Positions 20,282 to 30,506 of a stretch of DNA of 64,000 bases are shown here, piece by piece. The notes beneath the pieces were generated by a model. The model did no database searches. It was not told the DNA's origin and worked only from the letters and a program-made list of their open reading frames with translations. The translations under genes and the position numbers were made by a program. Position 1 is the first letter of the stretch. Each line of letters begins with the position of its first letter. This DNA is from Trichomonas vaginalis G3 (Eukaryota > Parabasalia > Trichomonadida > Trichomonadidae), in the NCBI RefSeq assembly GCF_026262505.1, contig NC_067203.1, positions 13,218,392-13,282,391 on the forward strand. The letters are read 5' to 3'.

Positions 20282-20797
20282 TTAGACAATGATGAGATTT
20301 GCTGATCTTGTTTTAACTAATGGTGACATGTGGCCATCAGGATATATCATTTCCGATGACTCTTTAAGTTCATTAGTTGGTAATCCGGCAAATTCGTCAA
20401 AGGACAATTTCGGAGTATCCATTGAATGCGGTGGTTGTTTTGGCTGCTTTGCGATTGTTGATTGATTACGAATTAGCTTTGGAGAAGGATGCTTAATAGA
20501 AAATCCAAGTTTTGGTGTTTCAACTCGAGAAATTGGAAGATTTTGTGGTGATTTTTCAACAGTAAGGAAATTTAGGTCAGCAAATGTAACATTTGGGTGA
20601 TTGACTGCATATTTCGGAGCTTCGAAGTGGAATTCTTCTTGAATTGGCTTTGGCGCCTTATTTTTGATTGAAGGAAGTTGAAAATTAGATTGAGAAGGTA
20701 GTTTCTTCGGTACATCGATTTTATTTTGCTTGAGAATCTTCGCTAGATTGGTTTTCGGTGGACTGTAGTTCCTATGCTTGTGAGAAGTAATGATCAT
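20282..20797 (-). CDS. Basic, proline-rich disordered protein
   Basis: 171 residues, rich in Lys, Pro, Ser and Gln, with no membrane segment, signal peptide or recognised domain. Repeated short patterns such as ETPKLGF, DTPKLSF and SPKLI suggest linear motifs, perhaps docking or phosphorylation sites (inference). The frame is open from an ATG and is not a shadow of another gene. Function unknown. Confidence 0.6.
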   Translation of the reverse strand: MIITSHKHRNYSPPKTNLAKILKQNKIDVPKKLPSQSNFQLPSIKNKAPKPIQEEFHFEAPKYAVNHPNVTFADLNFLTVEKSPQNLPISRVETPKLGFSIKHPSPKLIRNQSTIAKQPKQPPHSMDTPKLSFDEFAGLPTNELKESSEMIYPDGHMSPLVKTRSANLIIV

Positions 20798-21304
20798 TAT
20801 TAAAAATTTTTTTGTCGAAAAATTTTTCCCTGATAAAAAACGTTTTCTAAAATTTTATGAGATTTCGAATAAATTTTGATGATTTTTAGCTTGGAAACAA
20901 TTATGTGACTAATTTTAAGTACAGATGAAATCTTGGTTTTTAAAAATGAATACTTTTTAATTTGAAATTGAAAAAGATCTAAGCTAACAATCCTCTTTAC
21001 CGAGAGAAATAAGTCATTGACTGATATTTTGCAGATTATCACTTAATATCAATAAAATCTTTCTCTTCTAATCTCATTCTGACAATTATCTAAAGGATAC
21101 TATGCAAGATAGTTGCTAATTGGAGTAATAAATTAGGCTACACCAATCATTTCTTTCATTTCCGGTATGACGAGCAGAAAGGAAGCGATCAGTAACCTTA
21201 GGAAAAAAGAAGAAAGATGTTCATGAGTATTATTGATGATTAAATTTCAATCAGAACCTTTTATTTCATAGTCATTTTATTTTTATTTCATAATATTTGA
21301 TGAT
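20798..21304. other. Divergent intergenic region
   Basis: Spacer between divergent genes. The right end holds an Inr-like TCATA at 21288-21292. A short Lys/Ile-rich minus-strand frame here was judged spurious. Confidence 0.5.
21288..21292 (+). promoter_or_regulatory. Inr-like initiator (TCATA)
   Basis: Matches TCA+1(C/T)(T/A), with A+1 15 nt upstream of the ATG of the ARM-like gene. Confidence 0.55.
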
Positions 21305-22648
21305 ATGGAAGTTTACAAAATTAATGAAGGAGAAGATTATCAAGAAAAGCCCTCTGATGAACCAATTCATGATAAATATGAGACAGAAATGATAAATGAA
21401 CAAGTCAATTTTGTCCATTCCTTCTATCAAGATTTAGAATCAACAAATTTACAAATTTCTTCTGAACAACTATTAAATTTTGCACGTATAGTACGTACAG
21501 ATTGTCAAGAAATCTTAAATTCTTTACAAGATATTGATTTTATTCCGTTATTGTTTTCATTGATCGATCAAACAAAAGATTTTTCTATAATCACTCCAGC
21601 CTTAAATTGTATTTGCTTATGTGCAGTAAGATTTGGTATCGTAGTCTCCGAAGAATACCTTCAAATTTTAATTAACATATTTCAAGCTGTTACAAGTGAA
21701 GAAAATATAGATATTTCATTAATTTCCTATTTGTTAACTGCTATATCGATATGTTCAGAGCAAAATACACTTAGTTTATTAACTCCTGAGTTTTATCAAA
21801 AAATTATTCAATTAGCACCACAGCATATTGCATGGCGAAAGGCAATATCAAACTTTTTCTGCGAATTAGCGCCAAAAATCCAAGAGTTATCTTCAGAATC
21901 TCCACAATCTGTTGCAATTTTTTATATTTTATTATTTAAAGATGAAGAAATAATAGATACTAACGCAAAAATAATAGGAACGTTACTTAAAAAGCGTTTG
22001 ATATCACTAAATCAAGAAGAATTCTTGCAATTATTTTTTGAATATTTTAAATATCCAAACACAAAAATCTTGACCATTCTTTTCAACATTGTCTCTGAAT
22101 TAGACGAAAGAGAACTCCCTGTTATCAAATCACCGATTTTTGTTAATAGAATTAAAGAAATTATTGGAATCGGAGATAATGATGAATTTACAAAGCTACA
22201 ATGTGCTGCCATCAATGCATTGACAAGATTAGTTCAAATATATCCACTTGGATTTAGAAGTCAATTTATTGAAGAAGATGAAAACTCAATTTTCCCAATT
22301 TTAATGGACGCTCTTAATTGTGCTCATACAAATATAAAGAGATCAATTGCGGCACTTATTGGACTAATATTCGATCGATTTCCTGATTATTTCATGGATG
22401 CAATAATGGAAGGCCAAGAACAGATAATAGAAGGTATAAAATCAGTTATTTCGCTAGAAGATGATAGTACAATCATTATAATAAATGGAATTGTTAAATT
22501 AATTGAAAGAAATCCTGATTTTAAAGATTCATTGGTTGAACATGGAATTTCTGAACAGATTGTTGATATTTATGAAGAAACAACAAATGAAACATTAAAA
22601 GAAGCTATTGATGATCTAGTTAATAAAAGTTTAGAGAATGAAGAATAA
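21305..22648 (+). CDS. Armadillo/HEAT-like helical repeat protein
   Basis: 447 residues, acidic at both ends, and otherwise a continuous series of paired amphipathic helices with the LL..LI/ALxxL spacing of ARM/HEAT repeats (for example FIPLLFSLIDQTKDFSIITPALN in two halves, and LQCAAINALTRLV). No catalytic residues. Probably a scaffold or transport adaptor; such proteins are abundant in trichomonads. The stop codon is followed by A (TAAA), fitting the polyadenylation signal of the group. Confidence 0.78.
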   Translation: MEVYKINEGEDYQEKPSDEPIHDKYETEMINEQVNFVHSFYQDLESTNLQISSEQLLNFARIVRTDCQEILNSLQDIDFIPLLFSLIDQTKDFSIITPALNCICLCAVRFGIVVSEEYLQILINIFQAVTSEENIDISLISYLLTAISICSEQNTLSLLTPEFYQKIIQLAPQHIAWRKAISNFFCELAPKIQELSSESPQSVAIFYILLFKDEEIIDTNAKIIGTLLKKRLISLNQEEFLQLFFEYFKYPNTKILTILFNIVSELDERELPVIKSPIFVNRIKEIIGIGDNDEFTKLQCAAINALTRLVQIYPLGFRSQFIEEDENSIFPILMDALNCAHTNIKRSIAALIGLIFDRFPDYFMDAIMEGQEQIIEGIKSVISLEDDSTIIIINGIVKLIERNPDFKDSLVEHGISEQIVDIYEETTNETLKEAIDDLVNKSLENEE

Positions 22649-23582
22649 ATTCTTCACATTTTTTATTATTTCTAAATTTGTTTGAGTGTAGAAGATAAAA
22701 TTTCATTTGTTTTAGAATTCCATCATATTTTCACATATGTGTGTAAAACAGGTGCATAATTCTGATATGGTTATACTGCACAGCTATATTTAACTTTAAA
22801 TATTAGCTAATTTTGATGTATTTAAGTTAAATTAACCGGATTAATGAAAGCCATTCAAATATATTCATATTTAAATTTAAGATCTAATCTAACTCAAATC
22901 TTTCATTCATTCCTTAGTGTTGTTGAAGAATGGATATTGTGGCTGCTACAAATGCTACAATTCGCATAGCCAATGATCTTTCTCAAATGATACAAGTTTT
23001 CTATTTATGATTCAGACGATAGTTTGGAAATTTATTTTACAGTTCCGATCAACGTCAATAATGCATTTAAGATGTTGATAGCTTAATAAATCAAATGTGA
23101 TACTATTTTCAATGACAGAATAACAAAATTCATGTGAACTTTTCGAAATATCAACTGAATAAAGATATTAACAAATTTGAGCACTAAAAACTGATGATTT
23201 TTCTAAAGGCATATCAGCAGATGCATTGTGGTTAATGATATTGATTTTAAATGATTAAATGTCAATATATCTAATACTTGGCTTGCGTTTTTAAATATAG
23301 TTTCTTTTCATTGCATAATGTTACAGGACACTTTAAACAATTGAGATATGAAACGTAGGATTTACAAATGGTATATCTTTGCCACTAAATGATACTTATA
23401 TTGGATTGCAGTTTATTGGAGTACTCGATGTCAATTGATTTTCAGTTTTCAAAATTGTAAAATGAATTTTAATTTTATGCCTGTATGTTTTGTATTGATA
23501 GCGGTGAATTAACGAAGTCGAAAAATATTAATTTTAATCATGTTCAAAATTTTTCTCACTTTTGTAAAGTTACGACAAATTA
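22649..23582. other. Intergenic region with Inr near its right end
   Basis: No gene or repeat was recognised in this AT-rich spacer. An Inr-like TCACT at 23556-23560 precedes the next gene by 25 nt. Confidence 0.5.
23556..23560 (+). promoter_or_regulatory. Inr-like initiator (TCACT)
   Basis: Matches the trichomonad Inr; its A is 25 nt upstream of the ankyrin gene start. Confidence 0.5.
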
Positions 23583-24644
23583 ATGAGTCAACTTATTCAG
23601 AACTTTGAATACATTGCTGCACACATTAAAGATTATATTGATGAAAACAAGTTGTTTTCTACTTTCGAGATACAAGACATCAAAAAAATCATGAAATTTA
23701 CAACTCTGACTACAAATGACTTCATTACTCTTATGATTCAATCTCAATCTGAAATCAATGCAAACGAATTATATACTTCCACTCGAAAAGCAAATGTTTC
23801 TATACAAAATTATGAAGAAGTCGTTTCAATTTTGAAATCACTCAATAAATACATGAAACTTGGAATCCTTGGTGGCGTTGTTGATTTTTTAATTCAATTT
23901 CAAAAAGAAATATCTGATTCAGACATCAAAATACAAAACCTTCAAACAGAATTAAATAAAATTCAAGATCAAAATCAAAAAAGTGACAAAGAAATCGAGT
24001 CACCAAATTCTCAATTAAATCAAATTAATGAGGATAATACTAGGTTAAAGAGAGAACTTCCTGGCAGAGAAACAAAGGCTAATCAGATTAATTATGAAAA
24101 CAGTAATGATAAAGAAATTCTTACAACAATTTCAGAACTTAAGAATTGTAATGATTTTAAATGTGTCTACAATTTCCTTGATGAGCTTTCATCTCAAGGA
24201 AATGAGAAAATGATTTCAAAATCATGCGAAGAAGAACTTTGGAAAAAGAAAAATCAAAATTCGAGTTCAAACAATGAAAAGAATGTCCTTCATGTAGCAA
24301 GTGAAAAAGGAAATCTCAGACTTGTGAAATCTCTGATTGAATGTGGCTGCGATAAAGAATCAAAGAGTCAAAAGAACTATACTCCACTTATCTGTGCTTC
24401 AGGACGTGGTCGTCTTGAAATTGTCAAATATCTTATATCTGTTAGAGCTGATAAAGAAGCAACGAGTAATAGTGGATGTACTCCACTCATGTATGCATCA
24501 GACAAAGGTCATCTTGAAGTTGTTAAATATCTTATCTCTATTGGAGCTGATAAAGAAGCAAAGGATAATAAAGGGAGATCATTGATGGATTTCGCAAAAG
24601 ATAATGTCAAAAACTTTCTAAAATATGTGGTCATTTCAGAGTGA
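23583..24644 (+). CDS. Coiled-coil and ankyrin repeat protein
   Basis: 353 residues. The N-terminal helical domain (about 1-110) resembles those leading many trichomonad ankyrin proteins. A coiled coil follows (about 115-165, Gln/Asn/Glu-rich heptads), then a linker and about three ankyrin repeats (about 235-340) with the TPLxxAsxxGxLEIVKYLIsxGADKEA pattern. The last repeat is cut short and runs into a helical end. Probably a cytoplasmic protein-binding adaptor. An Inr supports the chosen start. Confidence 0.88.
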   Translation: MSQLIQNFEYIAAHIKDYIDENKLFSTFEIQDIKKIMKFTTLTTNDFITLMIQSQSEINANELYTSTRKANVSIQNYEEVVSILKSLNKYMKLGILGGVVDFLIQFQKEISDSDIKIQNLQTELNKIQDQNQKSDKEIESPNSQLNQINEDNTRLKRELPGRETKANQINYENSNDKEILTTISELKNCNDFKCVYNFLDELSSQGNEKMISKSCEEELWKKKNQNSSSNNEKNVLHVASEKGNLRLVKSLIECGCDKESKSQKNYTPLICASGRGRLEIVKYLISVRADKEATSNSGCTPLMYASDKGHLEVVKYLISIGADKEAKDNKGRSLMDFAKDNVKNFLKYVVISE

Positions 24645-25633
24645 GATCATGTAAAAACTTTCTAAAAATTATGTTTAAAGCAGTTTTTTTTATTTTTATT
24701 TTTATTTTTTTTAAGTGTGTACATACCACTTTCTGACATGCTTATTTAATATTTATTCTTATAATCATTTGTTGATTGCCTATAGTATAATAAAAGATAA
24801 TTTCGAATAAAATGAATTTTTCAAAAAAACTGATGTTATTGACAAAAAATGTATTAGATTATATAGGTTATATGTTATAACTTGTTCGTATAAAAAATTG
24901 TAGAATACATGCATAATATAAGATTTTAGATATTTTTGTTGGTGTAGGCACTGATGGGATTATTTAATTCGGGGAGCAGGTATTGATGGAGTTTCATATC
25001 AAATGAGTCACCGAAATCAGTATAAATAAATAGAACTTATTTCGCGTGATCATGATTTTTGATTTATGGTCGTCATCTAATCCAATATCATATTTTTTCA
25101 TGGATGTCAAAGCCGTCGAAACTCTGAATTGATAACTGTGTTCAATCCATGCAGATAGAGATTTGTGTCAAAGAATTTCACATCACTCTCTATCAGATGA
25201 ACTTTTGCAAACTTCAAGTTTCTGTAATTTATAAACAATTCCATTCTCCAAGTGGCAGGGAACATTGAGAATACACCTGTAATCTGAAATAAGCTGCCAC
25301 ACCAGATCTGCACCGGTAGAACATTAAATAAAGCAGACATTAGATAAAATGAAGAAGTCAACAAATAAAGAAAAAAAGCCCAATATGTATTCCTTGTTTA
25401 AATTTAAAGCGATTTTCAATGAATTTATTGTCGGAATTTTCGAATAAATGTCAGATTGAAAAAAGTTTACTCTTAAATATGCACTTACTATTTTCTATCA
25501 CATTCTCAAAAAGTGGAATCATGGCAAAATGAGACATATGTCAAGAATTTGAGAAAGTGGTAAATAATAAGCAAAGGTATATTCACTATTTTTGACAAAA
25601 TTTTACATTCACGATTCAAATTGGTGAGGAAGG
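24645..25633. other. Intergenic region, left part
   Basis: AT-rich; no supported gene. An 85-residue minus-strand frame at 25107-25364 has a hydrophobic start but no other support. Confidence 0.45.
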
Positions 25634-26153
25634 ATTATTATTTTCGTCTGGAAAAGTGACAAAATTATTATGACGAAAATTTATTTTCAGGGTCATGTTA
25701 AAAAGATAAATTTATGATATTGCAATGCAATGATACCTACTTGAATTGCAATGCATCTATTTTGAAATTTTGGTGAAAATAAATTGAATAGTTTGAGTTT
25801 ATGATTTTGACTTCGCTAAAAAATTGATTAGAAATTCAGAAAAATTGTATCAATTTGAAGTTGGTGCTAGAATGATAACATGCACAAGGAGGTATTAAAT
25901 AAAGTTATGTATGTGTGGATTGTGCTTAAATTAATAGAAATAGAGTTATATTTCAATATTTCAGATACCAGACGAAAATGATAATTCTTAGACATACGAT
26001 TATTTTTTGATTCAAATGCTGTTCGGCATTAAAAGCAAAAATAATCATATACATGAGAATTACACTTTTCCGACATTTTTGGGTCGCTTCGCGCCCCTGA
26101 CAAAACGTCGGAAAAGTGTAAATTTTGTCACTTTTCCAGACGAAAATGATAAT
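25634..26153. mobile_element. MITE candidate with 26-bp perfect inverted termini
   Basis: The core TTCGTCTGGAAAAGTGAC at the left (25640-25665) is the exact reverse complement of the right end (26122-26147), and similarity extends outward to about 33 bp with one mismatch. A partial extra copy of the end (CCAGACGAAAATGATAAT) lies near 25969. Inside, a long hairpin (about 26062-26120) pairs ACACTTTTCCGAC with GTCGGAAAAGTGT around a GC-rich loop. No target duplication was found and no gene is inside. Confidence 0.55.
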
Positions 26154-26296
26154 GCCCCAATTGTGAGCTTTACAAAATTTGCAAGACAAATTTTGCTGCT
26201 CTCACAATTAGACTTATGAATTTAGCATATTATTAGCCAAATTGAAAAACCGTTTCACTCATTCAATTTGCCTCATAATATGCTAAATTTCATGGT
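26154..26296. repeat. Two adjacent hairpins beside the MITE candidate
   Basis: The first pairs CAATTGTGAG / CTCTCACAATT, with an inner AAAATTTG/CAAATTTT stem (about 26157-26212). The second pairs AATTTAGCATATTAT with ATAATATGCTAAATT around 26218-26292, with a further inner stem. They form a hairpin series with the one inside the element. Confidence 0.6.
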
Positions 26297-26500
26297 GTGG
26301 TAAATCATATAATAAGTAGATCAATAAAGAATAAACTGTTTGATGTGCACCATTATATTAAACACTGTAAGTATGTCTGTTAATACTATTAACACCTATT
26401 ATGATCTTTAGTTTTGGGCAGATACCCTAATGAATGTACTTTTGTAATAAGTTAACTAAGAAAATCAAAATTAGTTTATAAAAACAAACAAAATTAAAAC

Positions 26501-28891
26501 TTAAAAAAATAAATTATGTCTCAAATCTTCTGCAAGTTTTTTGACGTCTGGTGTCAACTGTATAGAATCTACTACTGACATTGTATTCAGTTTCTTCAAA
26601 GAAGCAGCAGCAACTTCGAAACTTGACAAAAGCAGCAAATAGTAAATTGCGTACTTCTGTAGCTCAGGAACTTTCATCAGCTGCAAAGCTGTAGGTGCGA
26701 AATCCAATGAATCGATAAGAAAAGAAATTCGACACAAATAATCAATCATTAAGAAGCAGTTTGAGTAAACAACCATGTTATTTGCAGCTGTAACAAGCTT
26801 AATGTAGTTCTTTAAGAAGCCTGTTTCGCCCAATTTCATGACTGTTTGAGAATCAAACGGAATAACTCTCATTAGAGTAGAAAGGGATGAAAGAACGTCA
26901 TTGCTTGGATTACCACTGAGGCAGGAATTCAAGAAACTGACCATATTCGGGTTTGTTGCCACAATTTTTCTTAAATCTTCCTTTAAAGTTATGGTCATTA
27001 AGCAAGTTAGCTGTAAATCAGGGGCAAACTTAGGGTTGGCGAGCCATAAACTCGATTTGTCTAGGACATCTTTTGGAGATATCATTGCACAGCGACAAAG
27101 AGCTTGGATTGCTTGAATCGGGAACTGGGAAAGTGAAATTGCTTCAATAAGCATGGGATTTACACGTTTTATTGGGTTTTTGGCCAAAAATTGTATGGCA
27201 AATTTGGAAATATTTGCATTATCAAGGTGCGTTGCCATTATTAATGGATCTACATCTAATTGTGGTACTTGTAGACCGTTTAAACAGTTGTACGATGTAA
27301 TTATCTCATCCGGAATATTTGACATCATTCTGTTTAAATAAATCGGGATACAGTTTTGTAGTCTGGCCTCTCTGAAGAAATCGTACCTAGAGAGGAGTCC
27401 GAAAAGTGTCTCCATTAATGGAATTGAGGCTCCTGCCTGAATAAATTCACCGGCTTTGAGAATAAGGATATCGGATACCTTCCATGGGTCTCCAACCTCT
27501 GTAAAGTTCGAACAGAAAACGGAAATTAATCGACAAATTTTGAATCCGAATTTCGGAATGAAAGGTTCGAGTTTCTGGACAAGTTCTGTGGTAACAACCT
27601 TCGGGGATATTTCGAAGATTGGTAATAGGATGCTCAAACTGAGTTTTACGTGTTCGTCTTTGTCAAATGGAAGAGAATTTTGCAAATTTCGCTTGACGAA
27701 CTCAGTAAGACAATCTTGGTTCATTACAATAAGCTTTAATATTCCAATAAGTGCAGGAACAGTGATATTTGTTGGATTTTGTTGAGAAATGCATTTAAAT
27801 ACGCAATCGAAATAAAAAGAGCAAGTTTCAGGAGTTAATTGTTTGATATGTTGCTCAATTTGGTTGGAATCACCAGAAGTAACTATGCGATACAAAGATT
27901 CCGTGTCAAATGAAGGTTGATTTTGAGAATTCGGTACTCCTGAGATATTTGTTGGAATTCCTGATATAACAATACCATGGCTTTGTAATTGTGCGGCTTT
28001 CGCTTCAATAGATGCAAGCGCTTCGTCAACTTTTGAATCAACACAGCCAGGAAAACTGACTTTATGGGATTTAAATATCTTAAATATCCTGTCGAATGGA
28101 GGACGTTTCTCAGGATCCCTGTTCCAGCAGAGTTGTATGAGCTTTGCAAGATTTGGAGGCGTTCCCTGAGGAATTGTAAGCCTTTGGTCGTTCATACAGA
28201 CTGTTCTCATGATTTGTGGTACTGAGTAACCGTTATAAGGTATCTCTTCTGCAAGTAGTTCCCATAATAAAATTGCATAAGCGTAAACATCAACGGCTAA
28301 TGTGTAATTTGTACTATCGAACATTTCAGGAGCCATCCAGTGAACTGTACCGATATTTTGAGTAACTAATTCGCTTTCTGCGCTCTTGATTCTGGAAGCG
28401 CCGAAATCGCAAATTCGAGGAAAGTAGCTTTCGTCGAGAAGAATGTTAAGGGATTTGAGATCTCTATGCATAATGTTGAATGAATGGAGGCGAGCCATAC
28501 CACATGCAATGCCTAACGCGATAATTGTTTTTTGTGTACCGTCTAAACTCTTTGTTTGATCATGTAATGAGTCAAATAGTGATCCGTTCTGAATGTACTC
28601 TGTAACGATGAGGAACGGATGTGTCGCTGTATAACCTGTGAAGTGAAGAAGAAAATAATTGTCGCATTTAGCAAGAATTCTGATCTCTCTAAGAAAATAC
28701 TGTAGAAATGGTTCTTCTAGTGTTTCATGCTTCAGTTCTTTTACAGCTGTCATCTGTCCTGTGGGAATATATTTTGCAAGATAAACGTCACCGAAGCTTC
28801 CACCGCCAATTTTCTTTTCGTACTGAAAATCTGACCTCTGAACAAGAAAATTCGGCAAATCACGACAAAGATTCTCCAGTGTATCAGTCAT
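26501..28891 (-). CDS. TKL-type protein kinase with long helical C-terminal region
   Basis: 796 residues from the first in-frame ATG (28889-28891); the frame stays open upstream but has no ATG there. Kinase domain about 22-285: Gly loop GGGSFG (29-34), Lys51, HRDLKSLN (142-149), DFG (162-164), GTVHWMAPE (181-189) and RPPFDRIF near the end. All key catalytic residues are present, so it is probably an active Ser/Thr kinase of the TKL-like group, which is expanded in trichomonads. The remaining 500 residues are helical with ARM/HEAT-like character and probably bind partners. Substrate unknown. Confidence 0.92.
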   Translation of the reverse strand: MTDTLENLCRDLPNFLVQRSDFQYEKKIGGGSFGDVYLAKYIPTGQMTAVKELKHETLEEPFLQYFLREIRILAKCDNYFLLHFTGYTATHPFLIVTEYIQNGSLFDSLHDQTKSLDGTQKTIIALGIACGMARLHSFNIMHRDLKSLNILLDESYFPRICDFGASRIKSAESELVTQNIGTVHWMAPEMFDSTNYTLAVDVYAYAILLWELLAEEIPYNGYSVPQIMRTVCMNDQRLTIPQGTPPNLAKLIQLCWNRDPEKRPPFDRIFKIFKSHKVSFPGCVDSKVDEALASIEAKAAQLQSHGIVISGIPTNISGVPNSQNQPSFDTESLYRIVTSGDSNQIEQHIKQLTPETCSFYFDCVFKCISQQNPTNITVPALIGILKLIVMNQDCLTEFVKRNLQNSLPFDKDEHVKLSLSILLPIFEISPKVVTTELVQKLEPFIPKFGFKICRLISVFCSNFTEVGDPWKVSDILILKAGEFIQAGASIPLMETLFGLLSRYDFFREARLQNCIPIYLNRMMSNIPDEIITSYNCLNGLQVPQLDVDPLIMATHLDNANISKFAIQFLAKNPIKRVNPMLIEAISLSQFPIQAIQALCRCAMISPKDVLDKSSLWLANPKFAPDLQLTCLMTITLKEDLRKIVATNPNMVSFLNSCLSGNPSNDVLSSLSTLMRVIPFDSQTVMKLGETGFLKNYIKLVTAANNMVVYSNCFLMIDYLCRISFLIDSLDFAPTALQLMKVPELQKYAIYYLLLLSSFEVAAASLKKLNTMSVVDSIQLTPDVKKLAEDLRHNLFF

Positions 28892-29442
28892 CAGATTTTT
28901 CACTGATAAAATTTGACAAAGTTTCAAATGGCAAAAACTTGTGTGGTTCTTAGAATGAATATATGGTGTCAAAAGATTAAAGTTTGATAAAACTTAGATC
29001 CGATTATTTGCAATAACATTCCGTAATCTCACAAAAATTGAGCCAAATTGAATAGGAACACGTATTCTATTTTAAAATTGATTTTATTTTATGGGAGATT
29101 ATCTATACTAACACAACTTTAATCTGGAATCAGAAAATAGTATCAAGCTCAAACATTTGCTAAAATTACTAAAAATTCAAAAATTCTCGAATGATCGAAA
29201 AATTAATTTGAGGCATTTTATAAAATGCCATTAAACATTATTATGTTTTTCAATGGTAGTGAATACTGTGAAGCTGTTCATTACTGATTTTCAGTACCAA
29301 TTAATTTCTATCTTTAGAATCATGGAAAATGCCAATATCTTGTTTGCAACTTATGTAAATATATGAGTATATAAAAATATTTCAAACAAAAAGATTCTAT
29401 TTAAAAAAACTACAAAAATTAAAGAAAAATAAGATCATACAT
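28892..29442. other. Intergenic region, no gene seen
   Basis: AT-rich spacer between two minus-strand kinase genes. A short inverted repeat TGAGGCATTTTATAAAATGCC-like palindrome lies near 29211-29231. No other feature. Confidence 0.5.
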
Positions 29443-30492
29443 CTAACAGCAGCATGCAGAATCATCATCAGCTTGTCTAAATGGAGCCGCAGCTGAAATA
29501 TGAGGAAGCAAAGGTGTATGGAGTGTTATTTCATTCAAAGCTTTATCTGCTTTAACAGAAGTAAGCTTGTATTTAATAGTAAGGTTTTCTAATGCATGAG
29601 CTGTCTTCTGTCTTTGCGAATGAAGGATATCTGACCAATCATAAGGATCATCCATAGATATGTGATTTCTCTTCATCGCAGTATCAAGAAGCTGATATAT
29701 TTGGGCGTAATTAGGTGTATCTGCAAAAGAAAGTCGAGAAAGAAGATTGTAAATCGTAACTAATTCTGGAACCTTGTTTCCGATAGCTTCTTGAACGTTA
29801 TAGTTTAACTTCATCTGTAAAATTTCGTATTTGTCTGTTTTGCCTCTCCAAGGAAGAGATCCAACTAACAATTCCATCGAAACATAAAACCAAGACAAAA
29901 GATCATCTCTCCTGCCGAGATCTTCGTTCTGGTGTGCATATATAGATGCATAGACCTTGGTTCCACGGAATCCTAGACGCTTTCGTGGAGGTAAAATTTT
30001 TCCAGAATTTGGATCAATATAAACATGTGAAAGACCAAAGTCTACTAAGCACAGAGGATGCTCATGACCTTCTCTTGTAAGAATATTGCCTGGTTTAATA
30101 TCGCGATGAATTAAACCAAAAATATGAAATGATTCGATGCATTTTAGCATATGGTATATTGTTCTGATTGTCGTTGAAAAAGAGAATCGATTATCATGTA
30201 TTAACTTTAAAATATTTGAAATTGATGGACCTAAAATTTCCATTGAATAAAATGAGAATGCAGAGCACTTTCCAAATGTTCCCAATCGAGGAAAATGAGG
30301 AGAAGACTGAATTTGTGCAAGAACCTGATACTCAAATTCGAGTGTTTTTCGTTTTGCTTCCGAATTCTCTGTTTTTATAGCCCAAAGAAGACCTGTTTTT
30401 GTGTCTATGGCCAAATAGATCTCACCAAATGCACCCTGACCAATTTTAGGACCGATCAGATAGTCCATAAAGAGAGAACCCATAGAAAGCAT
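29443..30492 (-). CDS. CK1/TTBK-like protein kinase ending in Cys-Cys-Cys
   Basis: 349 residues. The kinase domain (about 10-265) has IGQGAFG (17-23), Lys40, HRDIKPGN (129-136), DFG (151-153) and the CK1-group signature RGTKVYASIYAH, followed by LGRRDDLLSWFY, closest to tau-tubulin-kinase-like members. All catalytic residues are visible. The tail ends SACCC, a possible lipid-attachment end (inference). Two starts are possible: Met1 (30492) and Met4 (30483). A TTAA-flanked transposon begins only 10 bp upstream of Met1, so the native promoter has been displaced. Confidence 0.92.
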   Translation of the reverse strand: MLSMGSLFMDYLIGPKIGQGAFGEIYLAIDTKTGLLWAIKTENSEAKRKTLEFEYQVLAQIQSSPHFPRLGTFGKCSAFSFYSMEILGPSISNILKLIHDNRFSFSTTIRTIYHMLKCIESFHIFGLIHRDIKPGNILTREGHEHPLCLVDFGLSHVYIDPNSGKILPPRKRLGFRGTKVYASIYAHQNEDLGRRDDLLSWFYVSMELLVGSLPWRGKTDKYEILQMKLNYNVQEAIGNKVPELVTIYNLLSRLSFADTPNYAQIYQLLDTAMKRNHISMDDPYDWSDILHSQRQKTAHALENLTIKYKLTSVKADKALNEITLHTPLLPHISAAAPFRQADDDSACCC

Positions 30493-30506
30493 CTTTTTTA
30501 GGTTAA

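Noticed and set aside
25107-25364. 85-residue minus-strand frame with hydrophobic start
   Set aside because: No promoter or recognised domain in a region otherwise non-coding.
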